Shown: positions 16,984 through 24,524 of the stretch, piece by piece
Position numbering within the stretch: the first letter of the stretch is position 1
Layout: every line of letters begins with the position of its first letter
Source: a virus
Direction: 5' to 3' (one strand)
Length of the DNA stretch: 43,499 bases
Virus record (IMG/VR): IMGVR_UViG_3300022689_000011
Location: 1-43,499 of that record
The notes under the pieces: generated by a model
What the model saw: only the letters and a program-made list of their open reading frames with translations
The model's database searches: none
Told to the model about the DNA's origin: nothing
Made by a program: the position numbers and the translations under genes

Positions 16984-18564
16984 CTACATTGCGAAGCTTG
17001 TTTTGATCTTTTCCGCCGCGCGGTTGTTCCCTTTAAGAACGCGGTAACGCACCACGTCGTAGGGGTGGTCTTCTGCGTCGGTATCTACGTCGTCTAGTTC
17101 GTCTTCGTCACGCGGCAACGATGGAATAATCGTAATCGACGCGACGCAGTTATTCATAAAGTAGATAGCCGGGCCTTCTTTCCTTATAGCCGCCTCAAGC
17201 CTATCGCGCAATAGCTGAAACCCGATCTTGCGCGAACCCTTCGACTTGTCGCTACGCGTCCAGCGCACGCCCTTACTCGCCATTTTCTTTTCGATAGTAT
17301 CAACGTCGCTTTCGCGCGTTTCACCAATTTGATTGTCCGCAGGCCCCGGCGCGGGTTGCTTCGCAATCCATTCGTTTTCCATAAGCTTTATTTCGCGCTC
17401 AATAATACCTTGCGCAACGTCAATAGACGAAAGCTTTAGGCCCTGATTTGTGCCAATAGTTTTCGTCCCGTACCATTCGGCAATTTGAATAAGCGTGCCG
17501 CGTGGCGGGCAAAACGTAGAGCCGTCCGGCAACTCGACTTCTTCGCCGTTAGCTTCTGCGAACCATGCGACCGAAAAAGGGTGCGACGAACCCCAATCAA
17601 AGCCCCGATCAATGCGCCAATCTTCGGGCACGGGGAACCGGGGCAGTACGTGAATGTTACTATTCCACAGGTCGTCGAATGCGCCACCCGCGTTAACGTC
17701 CCAAGACCCTTTAAGCCAAGCTTCCCGCAAATTCGGGTCGCGGATTTGCTCAAGTTCTGCGACGTATTCAGGCGGCAAGTAAATGTTTTCCCGGTAGCTA
17801 CCGAAGATAGCAACTTGCTTCTTAACAACGATTTCGTCTTGCTGCGTCTGCGGGTTGAATACCGCGACTTCGGTACGCACAACCTGCCCGTTTTTCGCAG
17901 GCGTGATAAACCGCATTTTAACCCAATTGTGCCCCGGCCCGTTCGGGTTGGTCGTTGAGAACACTTCAAGCGGGATAGGGGGCAGGGGCTTGCCGTCCGG
18001 TGTAGCGTACGACCCGTCCTTGTTCTTCGGCGTATCCCGTTCGGGACTAAACGAAGAACGGTTCGTAGACATCATTTTGTCGTAGAGTTCGGACGTAGGA
18101 TACTTCGTAAGTTCGTTCCACCCCAAGAACGGGTATTCGTGACCATGAAAGTTATCGTAGTCGTGCGGCTTCTTTGCGTGGCGCAACAAGAGTTCTTCGC
18201 CGGTCGGCCATACCCATTTATATTCCGAAGCCCCCGACAGGAACTTAGCCCCGTCACCGAACTGTAGAAAGAAGCGTTTAGACTGCGCAACCAAGTCCGC
18301 AAGGTTCTTAAACTCACGGTCGAAAATCACGCCACGCCAATACGACCCGTACCCCATGCCCACACGCTTACGGAACCGCATAAGCTGCGTGATCGTCTTA
18401 CCCGGCCCGCGTGCGCCGTGGTATAGCGTGTGGTGGCAACGTGTGTCGAGTGCGATAGCCTGCGACGATCCGGGAATTGGTTCCCATATCGCGTCGTAGC
18501 CTAGTTCGGCTACCTTGGCCCGCGTAAGCGCTTCTTCGATTAAGCTTTGGTCATGTAGCGTCAT
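16984..18564 (-). CDS. terL: Terminase large subunit
   Basis: About 526 aa; DNA-packaging ATPase and nuclease. Walker A GARGPGKT lies near residue 50. The Walker B region reads YPFLGWNELTKYP, with Asn where Asp is usual and the catalytic Glu kept. The RNase H-like nuclease begins at WRIDRGFDWGSSHPFSVAWF near residue 325. I chose ATG 18562-18564 (MTLHDQSL), which overlaps the small subunit by 14 bases; an upstream TTG at 18586-18588 would add 8 residues. Terminase_6-type family. Confidence 0.93.
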   Translation of the reverse strand: MTLHDQSLIEEALTRAKVAELGYDAIWEPIPGSSQAIALDTRCHHTLYHGARGPGKTITQLMRFRKRVGMGYGSYWRGVIFDREFKNLADLVAQSKRFFLQFGDGAKFLSGASEYKWVWPTGEELLLRHAKKPHDYDNFHGHEYPFLGWNELTKYPTSELYDKMMSTNRSSFSPERDTPKNKDGSYATPDGKPLPPIPLEVFSTTNPNGPGHNWVKMRFITPAKNGQVVRTEVAVFNPQTQQDEIVVKKQVAIFGSYRENIYLPPEYVAELEQIRDPNLREAWLKGSWDVNAGGAFDDLWNSNIHVLPRFPVPEDWRIDRGFDWGSSHPFSVAWFAEANGEEVELPDGSTFCPPRGTLIQIAEWYGTKTIGTNQGLKLSSIDVAQGIIEREIKLMENEWIAKQPAPGPADNQIGETRESDVDTIEKKMASKGVRWTRSDKSKGSRKIGFQLLRDRLEAAIRKEGPAIYFMNNCVASITIIPSLPRDEDELDDVDTDAEDHPYDVVRYRVLKGNNRAAEKIKTSFAM

Positions 18565-19003
18565 TGATAAGCCGGGCCTGTTGTTCAAGGGCTGCGGCTT
18601 CCCATTCGTCGTCTGACCCGTAGTTCTGCACGACCATAACCTTGCGGTTGTCTATGTACGTGTTACCGCCTTCGCCAGCGTCGCCGTCCAGCATCTTGCG
18701 CAGCAACTCAAGGCCCTTGAATGCGGTTTCGTGATCGTGACAAAGCTGCACGCGACGCCATGTTTCGCGCTTAAGGTCGTTGGACGTCGGCACCCCGGCT
18801 TGGTCGATTTCGGCTTCGGACATGCCGTCGATATAGGCAAGCACTTCGGGGTCGTTGGGCCAATCCCGCGACGCCGCTAGTGCCCCGGCTGTGTCGGCAC
18901 CGAAGACGTCGAGTGCAGCCGCGAAGGGGTCGCGGTCTGCCCGGCCTATCAGGGCGGCGGCGTAAGCTTCCTTGGTGGGGGTTATGGGGGCTAGGGCGTT
19001 CAT
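18551..19003 (-). CDS. terS: Terminase small subunit (putative)
   Basis: A 150-aa protein directly upstream of and overlapping the large subunit. The N-terminal region has helix-turn-helix-like segments (AYIDGMSEAEIDQAGVPTSNDLKRETWRRVQ) and the C-terminal tail is acidic. Position and size fit the DNA-recognising terminase subunit; sequence alone is weakly diagnostic. The upstream 40 bases hold a 6-bp inverted repeat (GAACGT 19022-19027, ACGTTC 19039-19044). Confidence 0.75.
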   Translation of the reverse strand: MNALAPITPTKEAYAAALIGRADRDPFAAALDVFGADTAGALAASRDWPNDPEVLAYIDGMSEAEIDQAGVPTSNDLKRETWRRVQLCHDHETAFKGLELLRKMLDGDAGEGGNTYIDNRKVMVVQNYGSDDEWEAAALEQQARLINDAT

Positions 19004-19043
19004 ACCCTAAGCATATACGCGGAACGTGCGATTATGCAACGTT

Positions 19044-19379
19044 CTATTTGCTTGCGACCGCCTGTAGCACTGCGTCAAGCCGGGCGTTGGTTTCGCGGCG
19101 CTCTTGCTGCATTTCCGCGCGTAGTTCGGTCACGCCCTTTTCTATGCGCTGTAGGTGGCCGTCAAGATCGGTACGCCGCACGAACTGGTCGTGCATTTCG
19201 TCACGGGTGCGATTGATCCGCTCATGCAACTTGTCGTCGCCGTCGTTGCTTTCCTTCAAGGCGGCTTCGTGGTTGCGATGTATCATGTTGGTAATTGCCC
19301 TGTCACGCGCGATCACAGCCCCTACAACGGCTATGAGTATGCCCGCGAACCCTATTACGACCGACCATTCTACGACCAT
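19044..19379 (-). CDS. Small membrane-anchored coiled-coil protein
   Basis: A 111-aa protein starting MVVEWSVVIGFAG (ATG 19377-19379; the open frame reaches 19424 without a good start). Residues 5-27 form one transmembrane helix. The remainder is a charged coiled coil (HERINRTRDEMHDQFVRR...LRAEMQQERRETNARL). It is the first gene behind the promoter at 19442-19470, between lysis and packaging genes. It resembles XhlA/Rz-type accessory lysis proteins in layout, but I cannot name a family. Confidence 0.7.
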   Translation of the reverse strand: MVVEWSVVIGFAGILIAVVGAVIARDRAITNMIHRNHEAALKESNDGDDKLHERINRTRDEMHDQFVRRTDLDGHLQRIEKGVTELRAEMQQERRETNARLDAVLQAVASK

Positions 19380-19441
19380 GCTGCCTGCCCCATATTCTAC
19401 GCAACTTTTGGTTGACCATAGCAAGGGCTTGCGGTCAGCAC

Positions 19442-19470
19442 AAGATATAGCGCGATTAACCTTTTGTCAA
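19442..19470 (-). promoter_or_regulatory. Sigma70-like promoter for the packaging/structural operon
   Basis: On the minus strand TTGACA (19470-19465), 17-nt spacer, TATCTT (19447-19442). It overlaps the end of the o-spanin gene and points into 19379, terS, terL and the whole head/tail operon. A perfect -35 and a 4/6 -10 in GC-rich DNA make it the best promoter in the late region. Confidence 0.65.
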
Positions 19471-19471
19471 C

Positions 19472-19723
19472 CTAGCCTTCGGGGCACCCTTCGTCGTATT
19501 TCACGGTGACGTTTTCCGTTGCAAGCACAACGGCGTCGGTGCCTTCCTCAAGCACCACGTCAACCAACGCGTCGATAGGTTCGCGCAACCCGTCGCATAC
19601 GGCGTTGGCGACAACTTCGGTGCCGTCGTCGAGTTTCACAACCGGGTTAACGGTCGCGGTTGGATTGTCGGTTGCGCAGCCGATCACGGGCGTTGTCAGC
19701 AACAGTATCAACAGGGGTCGCAC
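19472..19723 (-). CDS. o-spanin-like lipoprotein (Rz1-like)
   Basis: An 83-aa protein with a lipoprotein signal: MRPLLILLLTTPVIGC, lipobox VIGC with Cys16 as the mature N-terminus, giving a 68-residue outer-membrane lipoprotein. Its first 77 bases overlap the end of the i-spanin gene in another frame, the classical Rz/Rz1 arrangement. With the i-spanin it should fuse inner and outer membranes at the last step of lysis, which implies a diderm host. Confidence 0.8.
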   Translation of the reverse strand: MRPLLILLLTTPVIGCATDNPTATVNPVVKLDDGTEVVANAVCDGLREPIDALVDVVLEEGTDAVVLATENVTVKYDEGCPEG

Positions 19724-19898
19724 GGTCGATTTCCTTTCGTTCCTTGACGTATTCTTTCATAGCGTCGTTTTCGATTTCGGTACGCGTGGTCTTTTCGGCG
19801 TCCTTGCGCACTTTCCGGGTATAGCCGAAGAACGCGGCCACAAGGCCAAGCGCACCGACGATATAGGGCAGGAAGTCACCAAGCAAAGCGCCGATCAT
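19647..19898 (-). CDS. i-spanin-like protein (Rz-like)
   Basis: An 83-aa protein starting MIGALLGDFLPYIVGAL at 19896-19898 in an ATGA overlap with the holin gene. One transmembrane helix (about 8-25) is followed by a charged periplasmic coiled coil (RKVRKDAEKTTRTEIENDAMKEYVKERKEI). Size, topology and overlap with the lipoprotein gene identify it as the inner-membrane spanin. The open frame extends upstream inside the holin gene, but no start there is as good. Confidence 0.8.
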   Translation of the reverse strand: MIGALLGDFLPYIVGALGLVAAFFGYTRKVRKDAEKTTRTEIENDAMKEYVKERKEIDRATPVDTVADNARDRLRNRQSNRDR

Positions 19899-20113
19899 TG
19901 GCCCGCGTCCTTCTGACCAAGGGGCGTCGTGGTCAGCTTGCGCAACCACATATTGCCAAGGTTGACAATGATCGTAGCGACGACCCCGGCGATAGCGGCC
20001 TGTTGATCGGTCAAGCCCAAATCCCCAACGTATTGCAGCACGACCCCGGCAAGCATCACAAGAATGCTTACCAAGTTGAAAAGGATCGTGCGCCAACCCT
20101 TAAAGCGTTTCAT
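19895..20113 (-). CDS. Holin
   Basis: A 72-aa protein, MKRFKGWRTILFNLVSILVM..., ATG 20111-20113. Two transmembrane helices (about 9-29 and 42-62) and a polar tail. The GWRTILFN start is common in small phage holins. It lies directly after the endolysin gene and before the spanins, and forms the membrane holes that time lysis. Confidence 0.85.
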   Translation of the reverse strand: MKRFKGWRTILFNLVSILVMLAGVVLQYVGDLGLTDQQAAIAGVVATIIVNLGNMWLRKLTTTPLGQKDAGQ

Positions 20114-20127
20114 AGCGTATTCCCCTG

Positions 20128-20961
20128 TCACAGACGCGCGAATTGCGCGTGCATCCAATCGAAGTCCCGTGCGCGGCCAAGGCTCAAGGCCCCCGCCGCT
20201 TCGACGATCCGCCAATAGGCTTCGTATTCCTTGCGGGCCAACCGGGCGCGGGTACGGTTCCAACGAAGTTGATTGTTCGCCGGGTCGATATCCCATGCGA
20301 TACCCCAACTGTGGGTAGACCACGAAGACCCGCCCCGCATCTTGCGAACGTTGAGGCACCCGCCCCAAAGATCAAGGCCAAGCTTGGTCACGTCGTCGCC
20401 GTATTCTTCGTATACGCGCGTGAACACGCCAAGCATTGCGTCGTGTACTTTTTCGTGGCACTGCGTCGTCTTGACCTTGGCCTTGACGTCCCATGCAAGG
20501 CGCATGGGATACGGAAACGTCAACCGCGTTTGGTTGGTGCCCACAGCCCCGTAGAACCGCATCAAGTCTTTCTGTCGGGGCCAATCCGACTTCGCCTTGT
20601 CGGCCTTCGTATCGACGCGGAACACGTCGGCGTCGCGGCCCAAGTCTTCGCGCTTGCCGTGGTTGCGTTCGTATTCCCAACCGTTGAAAGCTTCGGCGGT
20701 GTTGTGTCCAACGTAGCCGTCGATTTCGCCCGGCTCATGCCCGGCGAAGTGCAAGACCAACTGTGCGGCGATTGCCAGCTTGCGGGCGTCTGTCAGCTTC
20801 CCGCCCGGAATGCGCGACGGGTGGTTGCCCATGATCTTTTCGGCGGCTTCGTGCGTCTTGGGGCCAATGTCGCCGTCGATTTTCCCCCCGTAGTACCCGG
20901 CTGCGGCGAACAAGCGTTGGTAGTCGCGTGCGGAAAGGGCGAAGGGGTTATCGAAGGGCAT
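20128..20961 (-). CDS. Endolysin, peptidoglycan-binding plus M15 peptidase
   Basis: A 277-aa protein. It has two N-terminal repeats of peptidoglycan-binding type (about 8-45 with GGKIDGDIGPKTHEA, and 62-98 with GEIDGYVGHNTAEAF). The C-terminal M15 D-Ala-D-Ala peptidase core has STHSWGIAWDID near residue 215 (His and Asp zinc ligands) and DWMHAQF near 270 (third ligand His). No signal peptide is seen, so export depends on the holin. A promoter (21005-21032) and a terminator of the upstream gene lie just before it. Confidence 0.92.
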   Translation of the reverse strand: MPFDNPFALSARDYQRLFAAAGYYGGKIDGDIGPKTHEAAEKIMGNHPSRIPGGKLTDARKLAIAAQLVLHFAGHEPGEIDGYVGHNTAEAFNGWEYERNHGKREDLGRDADVFRVDTKADKAKSDWPRQKDLMRFYGAVGTNQTRLTFPYPMRLAWDVKAKVKTTQCHEKVHDAMLGVFTRVYEEYGDDVTKLGLDLWGGCLNVRKMRGGSSWSTHSWGIAWDIDPANNQLRWNRTRARLARKEYEAYWRIVEAAGALSLGRARDFDWMHAQFARL

Positions 20962-21004
20962 GTGTCACCTATGGGCTAGAGCGCCGACAGGGCGCGTTAC
21001 AGGC

Positions 21005-21032
21005 ACCATATACGATCTTGCCCGTTTGTCAA
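21005..21032 (-). promoter_or_regulatory. Sigma70-like promoter for the lysis cassette
   Basis: Minus strand TTGACA (21032-21027), 16-nt spacer, TATGGT (21010-21005), ending about 45 bases before the endolysin start. It lies right behind the terminator of the preceding gene. Confidence 0.6.
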
Positions 21033-21066
21033 AGGAAAGGGGCGCAAGCCGTAGCCTACGCCCCTT
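21033..21066 (-). terminator. Intrinsic terminator after the 214-aa gene
   Basis: Minus strand AAGGGGCG (21066-21059), 14-nt loop, CGCCCCTT (21044-21037), then TCCTTT. It separates the 21099-21743 gene from the lysis promoter directly downstream. Confidence 0.65.
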
Positions 21067-21098
21067 GGCCCCGGCGAGGGGCATAACCCGGTTAGGGG

Positions 21099-21743
21099 TT
21101 ATTCTTCGCCGCCGTCGTCGTCGCCGTCTTCGGTCGGGTCGATACGCCAGACGCGGGCACCTTCGACGCCGTTTTCGGTCACGCTGCGAACAATGAACTT
21201 GCGTTCGTAGTCGTAGGCGTCCACTTCGACGGGCACCATCGTGCCGACTTCGACGCCGCGTTCGGCGGCAAGCGCTTCGTCGGCCTTGCGGTTGATCGTG
21301 CGCGTACCGTTCTTGGTGGCATAGCGCTTCGACGCCGACGACACGGTGCTTGCCAGCGACTTGCCGGGGTTCGGCATGTCTTCGGTAGCGGGCACGAAGA
21401 ACGAACCGCCAACGGGCAGGTCGTCAAACGGGTACTTCGACGTGGCCGACCCGGCGCGGCGGATCGTCGGAACCGGAATGCCGGTGTCGATCTTGAATTC
21501 GGACGCCGGGGCTTCGGCGGCGGTTTCGGCGGGGGTGTTCATGGTGTTGATCCCTTCGGGTGTTGCGCGGACGGCGGGATTGCCTTGCGCGTCGGTGATT
21601 TCGTTGTTGCACTCGACCATGCCCGCGTCAAGCAAAATCTGCACGCTCTTGACGGACATATGCACGTAGCCGGTGTCGGGGTTCTGCGTTGCTTCGACGA
21701 TCTTGCCAAGCTTCGCCATTTGGTTTGCGGAAAGTTGCGACAT
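21099..21743 (-). CDS. Hypothetical protein, 214 aa
   Basis: I do not recognise a characterised function. The N-terminus (1-65) looks helix-turn-helix-like (LSANQMAKLGKIVEAT...GYVHMSVKSVQILLDAGMVE). A linker rich in Ala, Glu and Thr follows. The region from about 104 (YPFDDLPVGGSFFVP) is a short domain seen in many phage proteins, where it often follows a DNA-binding part. The C-terminus is strongly acidic (DPTEDGDDDGGEE). It has its own promoter (21780-21808), an AAAGGATACC ribosome site and its own terminator, so it is a single-gene unit. Confidence 0.8.
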   Translation of the reverse strand: MSQLSANQMAKLGKIVEATQNPDTGYVHMSVKSVQILLDAGMVECNNEITDAQGNPAVRATPEGINTMNTPAETAAEAPASEFKIDTGIPVPTIRRAGSATSKYPFDDLPVGGSFFVPATEDMPNPGKSLASTVSSASKRYATKNGTRTINRKADEALAAERGVEVGTMVPVEVDAYDYERKFIVRSVTENGVEGARVWRIDPTEDGDDDGGEE

Positions 21744-21779
21744 GGTGTGGTATCCTTTCGGTTCGCAGTTGGTGACACG

Positions 21780-21808
21780 AAGTTATTGCGTGCGTCGGGC
21801 CGTGTCAA
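21780..21808 (-). promoter_or_regulatory. Sigma70-like promoter for the 214-aa gene
   Basis: Minus strand TTGACA (21808-21803), 17-nt spacer, TAACTT (21785-21780). It overlaps the stop codon of the 78-aa membrane protein gene; the -10 is the weakest of the set. Confidence 0.5.
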
Positions 21809-22041
21809 TACCCTACGACGATTTTTGCGACAATATATACGGGAAGTCCGTAAGACAGTGCGAAGACGACTGCCAGCCCGATCTTGCCGACGATCTTGTG
21901 TAGCGCACGACGCCAAGGCGGCATAAGCGCCAAGTGCATTTCGTGTACGCGGTTGGCCTGCGCTGCGGTGTTCCACTTGCCGTACGCCTCTTGTTCGCGC
22001 AAGATTGCTTCGGCTTCCTTAAGTGCTTGGCGGGCGTGCAT
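21805..22041 (-). CDS. Small membrane protein, 78 aa
   Basis: The N-terminal 45 residues form a charged helix (ARQALKEAEAILREQEAYGKW). One C-terminal transmembrane segment lies at about 53-75 (IGLAVVFALSYGLPVYIVAKI). It starts one base after the stop of the 79-aa gene, so the two are coupled. No family recognised. Confidence 0.7.
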   Translation of the reverse strand: MHARQALKEAEAILREQEAYGKWNTAAQANRVHEMHLALMPPWRRALHKIVGKIGLAVVFALSYGLPVYIVAKIVVGY

Positions 22042-22042
22042 C

Positions 22043-22282
22043 TTACCAACCCCCTTTATGGTCGTAGCATTCTTCGGTGATACGTTCTTCGTCGGCGGCT
22101 GTCATGCGCTTGTAAACCCATTCGGGGCGTTTCTTGCACGTCTTGCCGCCGACTGCAACGATAGACCATTCGTCTACGTCGTCAATGCCGCCGCCGACGT
22201 CCCGGTTGTCGTACCCTGTAGTCGAAAACTCGACGGTGACAGGCAGGCCCCCAAGTACGGTCGTATCGAATTCGTATGCCAT
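22043..22282 (-). CDS. Hypothetical protein, 79 aa
   Basis: Begins MAYEFDTTVLGGLPVTVEFSTT, a beta-rich start, and ends in a charged helical part with two Cys (TCKK, EECYDHKGGW). First gene behind the promoter at 22307-22335, with ribosome site GAAAGGATACG. No function recognised; soluble and cytoplasmic by composition. Confidence 0.7.
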   Translation of the reverse strand: MAYEFDTTVLGGLPVTVEFSTTGYDNRDVGGGIDDVDEWSIVAVGGKTCKKRPEWVYKRMTAADEERITEECYDHKGGW

Positions 22283-22306
22283 TGTCGTATCCTTTCTGTT
22301 GATACG

Positions 22307-22335
22307 AATATAGCTACGTTACCCGGCTACGTCAA
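22307..22335 (-). promoter_or_regulatory. Sigma70-like promoter for the 79-aa and 78-aa genes
   Basis: Minus strand TTGACG (22335-22330), 17-nt spacer, TATATT (22312-22307). It partly overlaps the end of the proline-rich protein gene. Confidence 0.65.
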
Positions 22336-22594
22336 CCCCTTCGGACACTTTTTCTTCGCCGCCTTCGGGCGTCGGGTCCGGTTCCGGCTTCGGCGGTTCC
22401 TTCGGCGGCATGTCGTCTTCGGGCGGCGGGTAGCGCTTCGCTAGTTGGTGCAACGTAAGGCCAAGGTCGGTTGCCTTGAGTTCAACCACGTTGAACCGTT
22501 CCGGCGTAGGCCCGGCCTGTGACTTTTCCGGGCGCTGCGGGCCGGATACAGGGCAGTATTTGCCCGCAAAGTTCTTTTCGTACCAAAACCACAT
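22319..22594 (-). CDS. Small proline-rich protein, 91 aa
   Basis: Starts MWFWYEKNFAGKYCPVSG (ATG 22592-22594, four bases after the MazG-like stop; the longer open frame upstream lies inside that gene). The N-terminal 50 residues may fold. From about 60 the chain is Pro/Glu/Lys-rich (PPPEDDMPPKEPPKPEPDPTP) and disordered. Unknown function. Confidence 0.65.
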   Translation of the reverse strand: MWFWYEKNFAGKYCPVSGPQRPEKSQAGPTPERFNVVELKATDLGLTLHQLAKRYPPPEDDMPPKEPPKPEPDPTPEGGEEKVSEGVDVAG

Positions 22595-22598
22595 GGCT

Positions 22599-23063
22599 TT
22601 ACCTTTCGTCGCCGGAACCCTGCAACACGTCGCGTTCGCCACGGTCGCACAGCTTGGCAAGATTGCCCCCGGCTGCGTCGGAAAGACGTATGCCAAGTTC
22701 GTTGCAGATCGAAGACAGATACCACAGTTGGTCGCCAACTTCCTTGACGATCAACGCGTAGCGTTCGGGCGTGAGTTGGCCGGTAGCGCACAGATTGTTC
22801 GGCCCGTGTTCGCCACTGTGCGCGTTGACAGAAAACATAAGCGCGTCGTCGCGCATGGCCTTGCCCACATGCTCTGCCAGTTCGCCCGCTTCGCCGTTAA
22901 GCTTGAGCGCACAATACAGCAACCCAAGCGCGGAACCTTGGCCGGGGTAGACTGCGGACTTGGTTGCGATTTCTTGGTAGTAGTCAAGCAAGTTGCGCCC
23001 GTGATTGGTGAACAAGCCCCAATGTTCGACGTCCTGCCGTGTAATACGGTTAATCGGTGCCAT
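22599..23063 (-). CDS. MazG-like nucleotide pyrophosphohydrolase
   Basis: A 154-aa protein of the all-alpha NTP pyrophosphatase fold. Metal-binding motif ExxExxE at Glu58, Glu61 and Glu64 (LNGEAGELAEHV) and the second pair Glu108 and Asp111 (IVKEVGDQLWYL). Such enzymes hydrolyse (d)NTPs or, as proposed for phage MazG, affect ppGpp or modified nucleotide pools. The start at 23061-23063 overlaps the 84-aa gene by 14 bases. Confidence 0.88.
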   Translation of the reverse strand: MAPINRITRQDVEHWGLFTNHGRNLLDYYQEIATKSAVYPGQGSALGLLYCALKLNGEAGELAEHVGKAMRDDALMFSVNAHSGEHGPNNLCATGQLTPERYALIVKEVGDQLWYLSSICNELGIRLSDAAGGNLAKLCDRGERDVLQGSGDER

Positions 23064-23304
23064 TGGCCTTTCCTTTCATCTTGTCTTGTTTCATGGCCGT
23101 AAACGGGCACACTTCGCGTTCAAGTGCGTTGAGTGCCCGCCACAGTTCGTTGCGCCAAGGCTTCGTAGAGCGCAAAGCCCTGTCGTGCGCTTCTTCGTCT
23201 TCGATCACTTCCCCGCCTTCGGGGTCTACGATATAGAAACCCTTTGTAAGTCGTTCGCGGAACTTGTCAAAGGCTTTTTCGTTGTTGCTGCGTTCGTCGG
23301 TCAT
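23050..23304 (-). CDS. Hypothetical protein, 84 aa
   Basis: Charged helical protein (NEKAFDKFRERLTKGFYIVDPEGGEVIEDEEAHDRAL). Starts in an ATGA overlap with the VRR-NUC gene and overlaps the MazG-like gene at its end, so it is part of this tightly packed operon. No family recognised. Confidence 0.65.
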   Translation of the reverse strand: MTDERSNNEKAFDKFRERLTKGFYIVDPEGGEVIEDEEAHDRALRSTKPWRNELWRALNALEREVCPFTAMKQDKMKGKANGTD

Positions 23305-23861
23305 GTCTCAAACCGTACGTCTACGCCGTAATACGCCATAACTATATTTGCAGCTTCGCGCCACGAATACGCGACGCGCACGCAGTAGCCTTGAGCGCGT
23401 ACGGCTTCTGCGAAGTCGATTTGCGCTTGAGACATGCCGCCTTCTTTGTGCGTCTTGCGGTTGGGTTCCTTGAATTCGACGTATAGGCCCATATACCAAT
23501 ACGTTTGTTCGGGCACCATTGCCCCGCCTTCTAGCGCCTCTACGTGCGCAGGTACGACGTAGGGCTTGGGCACGGGCAAGAACGTGTCGAGTACCCCGGC
23601 CTTGACGCCTTCGGCCTTAAGCTTCGCCGCCGTGATCTTGTCCCGTGCGCCGCCGTTGGGGATAGCATGGAACAAGTGAAGTTCGGGCATTGGTGCGACG
23701 GCCTGTGCGATTTCCGCGTGATTGGCAGGAAGGGGCTTGCCCGTTTCCGCCATGATCTTCGCCCCTTCGAAGCCGTTGTACGCCGCAAGGGCCAGCCATG
23801 CGAAGAAGGCGCGTTGGTGTGCGTGTTCGGTATCGGTCTTTGCGAGTTGGTCGGGGGTCAT
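23301..23861 (-). CDS. VRR-NUC domain nuclease
   Basis: A 186-aa protein with the virus-type replication-repair nuclease fold: HAIPNGGARDKITAAKLKAEGVKAGVLD (about 77-104) with the catalytic Asp, VEFK (about 141-144) with Glu and Lys of the PD-(D/E)xK core, and a C-terminal QIDFAEAVRAQGYCVRVAYSW helix-strand. Stand-alone VRR-NUC proteins of phages cut branched DNA, so a role in clearing recombination intermediates before packaging is likely. Confidence 0.9.
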   Translation of the reverse strand: MTPDQLAKTDTEHAHQRAFFAWLALAAYNGFEGAKIMAETGKPLPANHAEIAQAVAPMPELHLFHAIPNGGARDKITAAKLKAEGVKAGVLDTFLPVPKPYVVPAHVEALEGGAMVPEQTYWYMGLYVEFKEPNRKTHKEGGMSQAQIDFAEAVRAQGYCVRVAYSWREAANIVMAYYGVDVRFET

Positions 23862-23870
23862 GTCGGTATC

Positions 23871-24098
23871 CTAGTTCATGGGCAGGGGTTCAATGGTGAC
23901 GGGACGCACCGCGCCTTCGCCGCCCGTTACGTTCAACAGCGCGTCTTGCAACACTTCGTCGGGGGCGTTGTTGGGCATAAGCATGTGCCCGTACGATCCG
24001 ACGTATATTGCGTTGATATACGCTTCGCGTTCGGTTGGCGCAACCGTGCGGGCGTCCGGTTCCCCGTTGTGGTTGATATACGCGTACGCAACAGTCAT
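23871..24098 (-). CDS. Hypothetical protein, 75 aa
   Basis: Starts MTVAYAYINHNGEPDARTV at 24096-24098 in an ATGA overlap with the preceding gene. Mixed alpha/beta composition, no Cys, no membrane segment. Function unknown. Confidence 0.65.
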   Translation of the reverse strand: MTVAYAYINHNGEPDARTVAPTEREAYINAIYVGSYGHMLMPNNAPDEVLQDALLNVTGGEGAVRPVTIEPLPMN

Positions 24099-24331
24099 TC
24101 GCCAAATTCCTTGTCGTCTTCTACGACGTGCATAAGCTTGTGGATATGGCGTTGCAGTAACCACAGCACGTCGGGGCCGTTAGCGATACTCGACACAAAG
24201 ACTTCGTTGCCTTGCTTGTCGGTGCCGATCACTACGACGGTTTCCATTTGCCCTATGCAGTCGGCAAGCGTGCGGTCGGGGTCGCCGTTAAGGCGCGTGA
24301 TAAAGGGGCCATTAATTACGTTGTCTGTCAT
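24095..24331 (-). CDS. Hypothetical protein, 78 aa
   Basis: Starts MTDNVINGPFITRLNGD (ATG 24329-24331), overlapping the end of the zinc-knuckle gene by 20 bases and the next gene by ATGA. Contains VVVIGTDKQGNEVFVSSIANGPDVLWLLQRHIHKLM, a strand-strand-helix pattern. Function unknown. Confidence 0.65.
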   Translation of the reverse strand: MTDNVINGPFITRLNGDPDRTLADCIGQMETVVVIGTDKQGNEVFVSSIANGPDVLWLLQRHIHKLMHVVEDDKEFGE

Positions 24332-24512
24332 GTAGCGTAACACCCTTCTTACCTGTGGGCCACGCTTTAGGGCACGCGTCCCGATTGTGGCTATTAGACC
24401 CGCAATAACTACAACGAAGGGCGTTGCGGTTGCCTTGGCCGTTAGCTGTTTTGGGGCAATGGTTGGTATCGTGCATATACGATCCACAATAGCCGCACCG
24501 CTTAAATGCCAT
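24312..24512 (-). CDS. Double CCHC zinc-knuckle protein, 66 aa
   Basis: Two copies of the C-x2-C-x4-H-x4-C knuckle, at residues 6-19 (CGYCGSYMHDTNHC) and 34-47 (CSYCGSNSHNRDAC), each followed by P-K. The rest is short and basic. Zinc knuckles of this exact spacing bind single-stranded nucleic acid in retroviral nucleocapsids and cellular CNBP-type proteins. In a phage it may act as an RNA or ssDNA chaperone or antitermination-type factor; that is inference. Ribosome site GAAAGGATAT. Confidence 0.85.
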   Translation of the reverse strand: MAFKRCGYCGSYMHDTNHCPKTANGQGNRNALRCSYCGSNSHNRDACPKAWPTGKKGVTLHDRQRN

Positions 24513-24524
24513 GATATATCCTTT

